Assembly: GCA_025602905.1 (NCBI GenBank) | Contig: JAHLKI010000003.1 | Location: forward strand, 1,668,286-1,732,285 | Origin: Phlyctochytrium arcticum | Lineage: Eukaryota > Chytridiomycota > Chytridiomycetes > Chytridiales > Chytridiaceae | DNA: 64,000 nucleotides | Reading direction: 5' to 3' | Shown: positions 34,261 to 43,411 of the stretch, in pieces | Layout: the number at the start of each line of letters is the position of its first letter | Position numbering within the stretch: the stretch's first letter is position 1 | Notes under the pieces: model-generated | What the model was told of the DNA's origin: nothing | The model's input: the letters and a program-made list of their open reading frames with translations, nothing else | The model's database searches: none | Position numbers and translations under genes: made by a program

Positions 34261-34896
34261 CGACATGGTGAGTTTAATGATAAACCTTTGTTGAATTGTC
34301 GCCTGGAGAGGTTCTCGCTCTTCGGTTGTTTGCATGGTCGCGAGTAAGGCAGAATATGTCGGGAATTTCAAATTTTGGTACAGGGAGGATAATACCACCA
34401 AATGTTTGGGAAAAGTGGAGAGTGTCTTTTGGATTAGGTTGGCATCGGTTATCATCTCCATCTTTCCGCAGAGGCGAAGGCGGTTGACGATGCCCATAAG
34501 GGCACAGTTGTATGCGTGGACGGATTTGAAGTCTTGAAAACGCAGGTTGTTGAAATCGTGCATAGCACGCGGTTCCAGGATAATCTTTTGGTTGAAGAAT
34601 CTCGCTGATAATTGTTGCCAGAGTTCAGTCGGATCCTTGGTTGCACTGTATTGTTCTTGTAGATCGGGACTGAGGTGTCGTTTGATAAACAAAAGACCTT
34701 GAGCGCGCTCTCTCAATTTGGTGATGCGGCTTTCGGTGTCTTCTTCAGATGTTGTGACGGTATCGGGATCGATAATGGGTACTAAAGCGTGCTCCAAGCC
34801 AATCGCAAATAAATGATCTTGAGTGTTTTGGGACCATGCGATGTAGTTGCGACCGTCCGCGAATAACTCTTCGAATTTTGTAGCCTGGATGGTCAT
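34216..34896 (-). pseudogene. copia Gag, C-terminally truncated
   Basis: ATG at 34,896 follows a run of about 18 A in the sense strand. It encodes a copia Gag core: YIAWSQNTQDHLFAIGLEHA, then LWQQLSARFF, then NNLRFQDFKSVHAYNCALMG. It breaks off after TTEEREPLQA, before any CCHC knuckle, into unrelated frames at about 34,260. The protease and finger are missing. Confidence 0.85.
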
Positions 34897-34972
34897 GGCT
34901 GATGCTGATTTTTTTTTTTTTTTTTTTTTGAAATGGTAGTTCGAGTTGGTTAGAGCTTGGTGTCTGATAACG

Positions 34973-35147
34973 TGTTGTAAAGTGAACTCAATGTATACTA
35001 TCAAAGACTAGAGAGTTGGTGCGGGGTGAGCCAACGACCACATTATATACAAGGCATTACACATCATGGAAGCTACGCGTTGGAGTTATAGAAGACCTTG
35101 CTGAGGTAACAGACGCGTGCTGACAACTGGAAAGCTGAGTCACAACA
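34973..35147 (-). repeat. copia 5' LTR
   Basis: Same 175 bp, two substitutions relative to the 3' LTR (near 34,978 and 35,090). Just inside it the sense strand reads GTTATCAGACACCAAGC, resembling the initiator-Met tRNA-derived primer site used by many copia elements. Confidence 0.93.
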
Positions 35148-35152
35148 ATTTC

Positions 35153-35632
35153 ATAATTTAGATAGATTAGGGAAGGTTGTGTTACCTTAGTTTTTTGGCG
35201 GGATCAAGAACCGTCGGAGATTCAGAGGGTGGAAGGGCAGGTCGCTTGTATAGAACCCTCTATACATATATTCTTGAATAAGACTACTTTACACGGTCAG
35301 TCGTATCCTTCAAGACCGTAGTTTCGGCCACTACATTTTTTTTGACTAAAGAGTAGCACCTTGTAGCGGAAGAAGGACTAGCTACCCTTCGGAAACTACT
35401 GGAAGAGACTTGTAGCCTGAAGTTACTGCTGGGGACGCCCGGTTTTGGTAGAGTTGAATTCAGCATCAGATCGTACCGCTAGAACCACTTCAATTTTCGC
35501 AATTCTCAAGTAGATCACCTCAAAACCCGTTTGTTTATATTCGCTCAACATGGTGGGACCGGTCTTTCGTTCACCTGTAGGGTTCGTTCACCTGTACATC
35601 GTTCCACCCCTGTAGGAAGTAACGCTCGGGCC
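35153..35632. other. leader of the Gag-like gene, no separate gene
   Basis: Sequence between the copia target duplication and the Gag-like ATG. A short direct repeat (GTTCACCTGTA, at about 35,569 and 35,588) is visible. No gene was recognised. Confidence 0.4.
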
Positions 35633-36980
35633 ATGACACCCTTCGGACTCAACCCTTCTGTGAACACGCCCACGCTGACCCCCACGAGAGTTACTGTCAA
35701 CAATACACCGTTTGAGAACTTGGCAGAAAGCATCACGGAGGAATTCAGCCGGGGACTGCTTGATCTTGGGGAGGAAGAGGTCGGATGGGAAGAGGGGGAT
35801 ATAACCCAGAACACCGTTAGAGGTTTTGGAGAAGAAACTGTGTTTCCAGAAGAGGTGGATGAGGAAACCTTGGCTTTGGATCAGGAAACTCTGAGAATGG
35901 AGCAGGAGTTGGAGCGATTGAATCGCTTACACAAAGTGAAAAGGGTGAAGCGTCTCCGACTTGCGGAGTTGCAGCGCAAGGTTGAGGCGGCCTGCTCGGC
36001 TCTGGAATCGGTGGATATTGAGGAGTCCGGTCAACAAAGTTCCCACGCTCCAGTCTCGACTGCGCCGCGTCAAGTTTCTTACGATCCGCGTAATCCGTAC
36101 CAAACCCCAATGGTGAGAACGCGTCCCTTTGCACCCGATGAACGCCAGGCTACCCGCGGATCACTTATGACGGGTACTCCCCCCACGACACCCCTGGTTT
36201 CTCAACGGGCGGCTATGGACACCGCCGTCCTCACCGATAGGCTGGAGGAGTTACGGCTTGAAAAGATGAGGAAACGCTTTTGTCTTATCCGCGAGAGCAT
36301 CATGCCTGAAACTCGTTTCAAGGGGAAGATTGGCAACACCGACATGCGTACTCTGAAGGACTTCGAGGCCGAGATTGCGAGAGCATTCGAAGAACAAGGG
36401 CTTGATCTTCAGAACAATGATCCTGAATTTCAACAAGGAGTACTGCTGTTGATGAGAAACTTTTTGCATCCGGAGGGGAAAGCGTTTGAGATGTATAAGC
36501 AATGCATCAGCCGCTGGCGACACTATGACTGTTTTATCAAGGAGCTTAATCTACGTTTCCTGAACCCCTACTCAGGTGCTGCGCTCATCGCGGAATGGGA
36601 AGCGTCAGCTCAGGGCTCAAAGACCTTCTTGGAATGGAAGTCTGAGCTCGATAGATTATGGGAAACTGTTGGGATGCATATGGGTAGGCATCTCTATATC
36701 ACCAAAATCAAGGAGAAGGCACATCCGGAAGTTATTAGCAAGATGGGTTCTCGCTTACATCGTTTACCGGAAGCCGACTTAGTTGATGAGATGGCACTTG
36801 AAGACCAGTATCGCATATTGCACAAGAAGGAGAAGTCTCTTGACGCAAACGGCGAGCATATGTTACCTCGGGAACAGTACAACAAGTTACGGGATCGCGT
36901 CCGGGCCGAACTTAAGAAGGAGATGGGGTCAACGAAGGGTTCGCAGACAGGGAGGGTGAGAGGCGGACGGGGAGCTTGGT
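35633..36980 (+). CDS. retrotransposon Gag-like protein, 3' end cut by a telomeric tract
   Basis: The frame is open from 35,531; the first ATG is at 35,633. The product has a Pro/Thr-rich N-terminus, an acidic segment (DLGEEEVGWEEGDI) and a coiled coil (LRMEQELERLNRLHKVKRVK). A retrotransposon-gag capsid-like domain follows: FEAEIARAFEEQGLDLQNND, CISRWRHYDCFIKELNLRFL, FLEWKSELDRLWETVGMHMG. A basic RVRGGRGAW stretch then begins, the usual place for a nucleic-acid-binding tail. At 36,981 the sequence becomes GGGTTAGGGTTAGG and the frame ends in retrotransposon 3' sequence. No protease or RT follows. It looks like a retroelement truncated by a chromosome break. Confidence 0.75.
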
Positions 36981-36994
36981 GGGTTAGGGTTAGG
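36981..36994 (+). repeat. telomeric tract T1 at the array boundary
   Basis: GGGTTAGGGTTAGG, about two TTAGGG units with the G-rich strand reading to the right, sits exactly between the truncated Gag-like gene and the 3' end of retrotransposon unit A. Confidence 0.85.
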
Positions 36995-39900
36995 AATAAC
37001 GGTTCTTATTAGGCTGGAGGCAATGTAGATACATCAGGTACTATCTAAATGACTAAAGTAATCAAGCTACATAGAGAAATGTCCAAAAAAAAGTGAAAAC
37101 AAGTAAAAATGGTCGAAAAAGTAGCATAAATACGCCGTGAAACACGCCAAAGCATGGCCAGGATATGTCCAGTAACTCCAAAGAATAGTGTGGGAACTTG
37201 CAAATTCTCATGGAATGGGCAATTTTTGGGAGGAAACTTGAAATTTGAGAGAAAAGTTGAAATGGTGATAAAGGAAGTGAGGACCAGAGTTGTTAGGAGA
37301 GTTAACAGGCGTGCGCAGAGTAGTGCTGAGTTGAAATCAAGGGGCAGCAGGCTTGCTTTCTGAAAAAACTTTGTGGTAAGGTGGGAAAATGTGGAAAAAA
37401 TGTCAACTTCATGCCTTGGGCATGATGAGAGAGCTTGAAAATGGTGTGTGCGGGGATTGCCATAGTCTACAAATGGTGTTACGGGAAGCTGTGCCGAGTT
37501 TGAGGTCATTTGAGTGATTTTTGATGGAGTTGGAAAAAATGAGGTATTGATAGTGTTTTCCCATATTTTGCAGAAGTCATATTAGAATGAACAAATACGG
37601 CAGGAGGATGATGAGATTTCGCCCACAGTTGCCGGCATGGGTGGTGTATGGGGTGGTGGGGTCATACTGGCTGGATGGGCGCATTTCAGGGAGCGCAGTA
37701 TGAGGGAAGAGGTGTTTTTTGTGGATGTCTGGTCTTGAAGAGCTGAAGGCAGGGAGAGATGATGGGCCTCACTAGTACATGTAGTAGTCGGAGCCAGGGT
37801 GGCTGTTGTTCATTGAGAGCCCAGATCGACTTAGAGACAGGAGACCACAGCAGGAGGAGAGAAGCGTGGGAAAAAAACGAAACTGGGTGATGTCGAGTCA
37901 ACAACCGGCCAGAGACGGTCGACGCACATGCCCCATGGGCTGGCAAGCGGGGACGTGGATGAGTTGACTTAAGAGCATACCGCATTAGCACCAAAAGTGA
38001 GGCCAGGAGGGGAAATCGGGTGTTTTGCCGAAATAGTAGATTGCAAGACTTGAGGTATTGAATTCCAGTCAAAATGAGGCAAACTGATACTAGGGTATTC
38101 CATTTGGGTACCATTTCGAGGCTGGGACGAAGTCCCAGAACGAGAAATGCATTTTGGAATTTGATGGGTTTTATTGTTGGTGGGTGGAGATGAATGCCAA
38201 GAGGATAAAGAGATTTTTGATGGGGGGGTAGTTGGAGACACAAGAGTAGGCAGGGTCTTGTTGGACACAGTGTTCTAGTGTTAGGTGGTGTTGTTGGCCA
38301 TCTTGTGGATGTTTTTTGTGAGGATGTCTATGAGGCAGGTGTGCTGAGGGTGGTACATGGTGTAAATTGGCCTTGGGAACTCGGGGTGGTGGGAGTGGGA
38401 CCATAGACACAGTTTTTCCAATGAGGTGGTAGAGTAGGTGACCAGAGGCGCCCAGTATGTTCCATATGGATCATGGAAAGTTGAGTTCCAGAGTGTGGGA
38501 GAAAAGTCGCGATTTTTCAGACAGAAACTCTTGCTACTAGAATAAGACACTACCAAAGTAGCATCAAGAGCACCGTAGCGTGTGGGGGGATGATTGGCCC
38601 TTAGCGCCCGACTCCGTAGATCCATAAATGGACAAGATGGCATGAGAAATACCGCCAAACAGCACAAACCCGGCCCTGGCAAGGAAAGTGATAATGGGCA
38701 GTGGGTTCTGGCACAGGGGGTGGTAGGGGGTACATAGACGGTGGTTTGGGGCCAGTTGTAGGTCATCCAGGTCGAGACTCAGGGGACAGGTGGCCAGGGA
38801 TAAAAATTCCAAAAATTTCGGGCTGTCCTCCAGACTAGGTAAACTTGATGAGGACTGAAAGGGACATGCTGAAAGTGGTACCAGAGCTGGAACCGGGTAC
38901 GGGGCGAGGGCGGGTATAGTCAAAAGTCTGTTGTCTTGATGCTCCTGCCTGATTCCAGGTGGTATGCATGGGGCTGGGTTGACATGGAAAAAGTTGATGA
39001 AAAAGGCTTGAGAGGGTGGCATATGCCGTATATACGGATGGGGAAGGTATAGACGGTTCTTTAGGTGACGTGCAAGCGTGTCCAAGTGCAAAGCTGTGGG
39101 TAAGGTGTCCAATCACAGGAAATACTAAAAATTCCCGCCATCCTCCAGACTAGGTAAAGTTCCTGTTGAGGTGTGATAAAGGGCCCATGATTGCACAGAA
39201 GTTGCAGGTGGGTATGGTGGGACATTTGTTGCTGTTGATTGGCGGTTTGCATGCCCCGTTTTTGATTTGGGGGTTGGTGCGGGTGGTGTTGAGGGTGGGT
39301 AGATGATAATGATGAAAACCACTGGACAGGGTGCCATATGTCACAGTGTTTGATAGAGGGGGTGTTGAAGGTGGTGTGGGTGAGATTTGGGTCCAATTGG
39401 AGCAAAATAAGTGGTAAAAAGTGCTGGAGATTGCGAAAGTCATAAATGCTCGGTTTTTGAGAAATATTTCTAAGTCCCAATACCCAGAAGCGTGATTGGC
39501 ATGTACTTCATGGCAATGGGGTCCCATAAGCCCAATTCTTCAGAGATACTGGAGAGCACCATTTCCGACTAGAGGGTGGAGCTTGGGAGTGTTGTTATAG
39601 GGTAATTCTCGAGGTTGTCATAGGTGCTGCTGTCTTGATAAACAAAGCTGCCAAATTTGAGACATGTGCATTCCAAAATTGCAAATTTTCAACATGAGCC
39701 TAGCCGTTCTGGGAGTTGAAGTGATGGATGTAGGGCATTTTGGAGGTCATACGTTTGCTCCTTGAGGTGGGGTTTGGTTGGATATTAACAAACTTTACCC
39801 AAGGGAAGCCGTTTTATCGGCGATCAGTGCAAACTAGTGGTACAGGCACTCCCCTGATTCAAATGGAGCATGAGTTGCAGAAACCTGACTTTGAAGGGTC

Positions 39901-40159
39901 GAGAAAAGAAAATTTGATGGTGTGGGGGTGGTGGGAGGAAAAAGGCAATCATCAAATTTGGGTACCAAATGCCAATAATGGGAGTGAGATTGTGAATGAT
40001 TGTAGCAAGGAGTTGATAAGGGAGAGTCCAGAGCAGTAAGTAGCTGAAGACTAGCAGTTTGATGGATTGTTGGTGAGAGGAAGTTGTGGTGTTCTTGGAG
40101 GTGAGGTGATGCCAGTTGTAATTGGGATAGTCTGAAGTTGATTGAAGCGGAGATCTGGA
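36995..40159 (-). other. 3' UTR of family 1 element, unit A
   Basis: 3.2 kb with no supported coding sequence; short frames vary and lack domains. Landmarks: a TATCTAAATGACTA motif at 37,043-37,056 shared with other families; a 17-bp cGAAg hairpin at 38,122-38,138; and a repeated CTCCAGACTAGGTAAA near 38,827 and 39,144. The first 1.1 kb recurs in units B, D and F. Confidence 0.7.
38122..38138. repeat. CTGGGAC-GAA-GTCCCAG hairpin
   Basis: A perfect 7-bp stem with a GAA triloop (UUC in element RNA). The same hairpin recurs at 48,495, at the equivalent places in units D and F, and twice in family 3 (63,508 and 63,557). Confidence 0.85.
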
Positions 40160-43100
40160 TTACATAATCACACCGATGGCCGCTGGAAAGTGAAGGGCGG
40201 TATTGGGGGGAGAAGCGGGTGACAGGGCAGATGAAAAGGGGGCCGCCGAAGGGATCACACGACCTGCCGGTGGGCGTAGTGCTTCTTGTTCCAAAGGGTC
40301 ACCCCATTCCTCGTCCATCAACTGTCGGTATACAATTTGAAGCAAGACCGCAAATAAATATCCGTCGGCATGGTTTACCACGCAATCCAATGCACTGTAC
40401 AGTTCCGTATCCAGTTTCTTGTCCAAGAGCCGTTGTCGATCCTTTAATAACCATTCCGAAATCCGCGGCCATTCTGCATGAGTCTCAAAGAACGGGAGCG
40501 CACATTCAATCATACAGCGGCGATTCACCCAACGGCGGCAGATATCACACTTCTTCCTTGACATAAGGACGTTTTCCCGCCACTTGATGGCCCATGGTCG
40601 GAGGACTGGAGGTTGCAGATAGAAGACGGAGTCAACATAACTCTGGGGGCGCCGGTACAGAATGTAGTTTGCCAGTGGGGAGCCTGCCGGTCCTGAATCA
40701 AAACGTCGGTACAGTAACTGGTCCAAATTTGATTTTCGAACATAGGACCGCCAGCTAATTGGATTTTCTTCTGGTGGTGAGGCCGCAACAACAGCACGCC
40801 AAGCGATCACGTCAGTAGGTGGTAGCAAACATCGAGGAAGAACTGCATCGATAGATAGTAATGGCGTGACGGGGGCCGCAATGGATGGCAAAGAGAACAA
40901 AGGATTGGATTGTGGCATCCTTTCCAAATGCAAAAAGTAGGAGCCCACCATATCAACAGCCCGATGGCTCCACTGTCCTAGCGCACTCATGCTCTCATGT
41001 AACTGTTGCGGTGCGAGTCGGCCAAATATCCAATCGAGGGCCTCGCAATGAAGCTTCTCTAATCCCGTACGCAACGGCAATCGACGGGGATCAGCACCAG
41101 ACCATATCCAGAAGGGAGGAAGACCGAAGTCTGTATGTGACCGAACGAAAGTTTTGTACAGGGTAAGTCGCACCACCACTGGCCAGAGATTTCCGCTAAT
41201 CATCAGAGCTTTAAGCATTCGAGTAGCCTTGCCAAGACGGATATCCAGATGATCTTTCCACATAATTCCTTTTGCCCCCGTCGGAAATCCAAGGTATTTG
41301 TAATTTTCAACCTTGGGTACAGACTTGCTGGCTAATAGAAGAGTAGGCGGGCCGGAAGCATCCCACTTGTCCTTCCAAACCACGCCGCACTTGCTATTAT
41401 TGAACTCCATCCCGTTTTCCGCTGCCCATATGGTACAAACATCCAGAAAGAGTTGTGCTTCCCTGATATCAATTGGCTGGAGTTTGATATCATCGGCATA
41501 GGCAAGAGATGGGGGGAATTTGCGGATGGTCAAATCTGTCATAGTATCCATTGTCAATAGCAAAGTGTCAATGAAAACATTGAATAACAGTGGTGAGACG
41601 AGTGACCCTTGAAACAGTCCACATTCACGCGAAACAGATGGCGTGAGTTCACCGTTGACAACGAAACGAGAGGATGGCTCGCGGCACATTAAACTATAGA
41701 CAAGTGCAACCGCCCACACTGATGCTCCTGCTTCTTTCACCCGCTCAAGTAAACGAGAATGCGGGACTCTATCATACGCGGCCTTTAGGTCCAAGTAAAT
41801 AGAGATGTCAGAGCCCAGACGAATACTTTCACTCCCAATGAGCGCTTGGGTAATAGCCGAATGCCGTGAGCGAAAGCCGCCCTGTCCAGGATGGACTTTG
41901 GCCCAATCTTCACCATGCCACACAGTCAATACTCTTTTCTCGAAAAGCCGACGCAGGACACAAGTATTGGCAATAGGCCGAGTGTCGGCAGGTCCAACGA
42001 GATCACCATCCACTTTGGCTGTCAAGGTCACATTTGCAGAGTTCCAACATTTGGGCGTCGTTCCCAAGCAGACACAAAGATAAAAAAACAAACTGATGTG
42101 ACTGGCAAAGACTTCACTTGCACACAGTGCCTTAAGCAGAATGGGAGGAACATTGTCCGGGCCAGAGCTTTTCGTGACAGGATACCCTCTTATCACCTTT
42201 TCTATACCTGCCCAATCTCCCACCACGGCAGCCATGGCACGCGCTACAACATCGCCAGCCGCAGGTATCTCAAAAGCAAGAGGTGGTGGGTTGGCTACCG
42301 GATTCTTGAAGATTTCAGCAAAATGCTCCACGACAGAATCCACTGCCGATACAGTACTCCCTTCAACACCAATGACCGGCTGTTTTCCCCGCAAGCTTCG
42401 TTTGAAAAGACGAGTGGCTGAACTTGCATCTTGAGCTCCACGCAATGCATCCTGAAGGTGGTCCGGCCGCATTTGCGCTACTGATGGGACATATGCTCCC
42501 AGCACCTGTTCACCAACAAAAAATATCCAATCCGATAGTAACTGTCCTATAAAATCAATCATCGCTTCACGATCCGCAAGTGACAGCGACATCCCTTCAT
42601 TCTTGAGGAACTGAAGAAGAGTATTGATATCCCAACTATCGCGGTCATATTCGGAGCAAATTCGTTCCTTGACTAGTGACTCCGAGAGGTACTTTACAAA
42701 TAGCCGGCGCGTGGGATTAGATCGGACATCAGGAGGAGGTGATGAGACCAATGGCCGAGAAGGTGGTGTCCAGTCAATCTTCATAATGCCATGATCGCTA
42801 CTAATTGGGGCCGTTTCATAGGACCATGACAAGGTAGTGGATGAGGTCAGGATATGGTCTAGTCTTGAGAGGCCAGAGACTGCCGGAAGAAGGTTCAAAT
42901 GGTGTCGAGAAGCAGTAGTCCAGAATGAGTGAGCACGTGGGGCGGGATCATTTAAGCGCCGTGGGTTATCCCCAGTGCGGCTACCCAAACGGACATTGAC
43001 ATCCCCAATAATAGCAACCGGCTTAGAGGTCATTTTTGGATTCAGAATTTCTTGGACAACATTCTCTTCGAGAGATGGCGGCAGATAGACAAAGAGGAAA

Positions 43101-43411
43101 TGTTGATTATGAATAGCCAGGGAGAGGGAGTACTCAGTTTTGGCCATATAGTTGATGAAGGGATGGAGACGAGGCGGGACTAGCGCCAGAAGGCCTCCGT
43201 TTTGATGGCCGTGAGTTCTGGGTTGAGATGGATATGAGGACCAGAACTGGGAGTATGGGTGAGTTTTTATATAATTCCAGGATGTAAACCAGGTTTCTGA
43301 AATGATGATGAGGTCGTAGACGTTGTTGTTGATGAGATCGATAAGAATATCCAGCTTCAAGGGTGTTAATCCTCGCGCGTTGATGTATCCGATGATGAGT
43401 TTACTATTCAT
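40160..43411 (-). CDS. retrotransposon ORF2: APE endonuclease and reverse transcriptase (family 1)
   Basis: 1,083 residues from the ATG at 43,411 (MNSKLIIGYINARGL). An in-frame ATG exists at 43,474 but lies inside ORF1. The APE-type endonuclease spans residues 1-220: N11 of I-N-A-R-G, an S-E-T-W motif, G-D-V-N-V-R with D137, and S-D-H with D206/H207. RT occupies about 400-720: SSGPDNVPPILLKALC, IYLDLKAAYDRVPHSRLLER, CGLFQGSLVSPLLFNVFIDT, and catalytic Y-A-D-D at 638-641. The C-terminus has a C-x2-C-x7-C-x3-C cluster from residue 955 (CDICRRWVNRRCMIEC). No RNase H is visible. The endonuclease would nick the target and RT would prime on it. Telomere-flanked copies suggest telomeric target specificity. 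Confidence 0.93.
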   Translation of the reverse strand: MNSKLIIGYINARGLTPLKLDILIDLINNNVYDLIIISETWFTSWNYIKTHPYSQFWSSYPSQPRTHGHQNGGLLALVPPRLHPFINYMAKTEYSLSLAIHNQHFLFVYLPPSLEENVVQEILNPKMTSKPVAIIGDVNVRLGSRTGDNPRRLNDPAPRAHSFWTTASRHHLNLLPAVSGLSRLDHILTSSTTLSWSYETAPISSDHGIMKIDWTPPSRPLVSSPPPDVRSNPTRRLFVKYLSESLVKERICSEYDRDSWDINTLLQFLKNEGMSLSLADREAMIDFIGQLLSDWIFFVGEQVLGAYVPSVAQMRPDHLQDALRGAQDASSATRLFKRSLRGKQPVIGVEGSTVSAVDSVVEHFAEIFKNPVANPPPLAFEIPAAGDVVARAMAAVVGDWAGIEKVIRGYPVTKSSGPDNVPPILLKALCASEVFASHISLFFYLCVCLGTTPKCWNSANVTLTAKVDGDLVGPADTRPIANTCVLRRLFEKRVLTVWHGEDWAKVHPGQGGFRSRHSAITQALIGSESIRLGSDISIYLDLKAAYDRVPHSRLLERVKEAGASVWAVALVYSLMCREPSSRFVVNGELTPSVSRECGLFQGSLVSPLLFNVFIDTLLLTMDTMTDLTIRKFPPSLAYADDIKLQPIDIREAQLFLDVCTIWAAENGMEFNNSKCGVVWKDKWDASGPPTLLLASKSVPKVENYKYLGFPTGAKGIMWKDHLDIRLGKATRMLKALMISGNLWPVVVRLTLYKTFVRSHTDFGLPPFWIWSGADPRRLPLRTGLEKLHCEALDWIFGRLAPQQLHESMSALGQWSHRAVDMVGSYFLHLERMPQSNPLFSLPSIAAPVTPLLSIDAVLPRCLLPPTDVIAWRAVVAASPPEENPISWRSYVRKSNLDQLLYRRFDSGPAGSPLANYILYRRPQSYVDSVFYLQPPVLRPWAIKWRENVLMSRKKCDICRRWVNRRCMIECALPFFETHAEWPRISEWLLKDRQRLLDKKLDTELYSALDCVVNHADGYLFAVLLQIVYRQLMDEEWGDPLEQEALRPPAGRVIPSAAPFSSALSPASPPNTALHFPAAIGVIM

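Larger units (their letters stand above)
31118..35152 (-). mobile_element. Ty1/copia retrotransposon, structurally bounded but coding-defective
   Basis: 175-bp LTRs (31,123-31,297 and 34,973-35,147) begin TGTTG and end CAACA. They are flanked by the 5-bp direct repeat ATTTC (31,118-31,122 and 35,148-35,152). The LTRs differ at two positions, so insertion is recent. The sense strand is minus: gag, partial integrase zinc finger, integrase, RT, RNase H, which is copia order. Defects: deletion of zinc knuckle, protease and half of the pre-integrase finger near 34,250; TAA at 33,507-33,509; and a 25-bp duplication near 32,046-32,096 that shifts frame. Confidence 0.96.

Noticed and set aside
37045..39527. 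Several minus-strand open frames of 90-185 codons in the family 1 3' UTR
   Set aside because: Pro/Ser/His-rich translations without domains that break in different places; they are repeated only because the UTR is repeated in units B, D and F.
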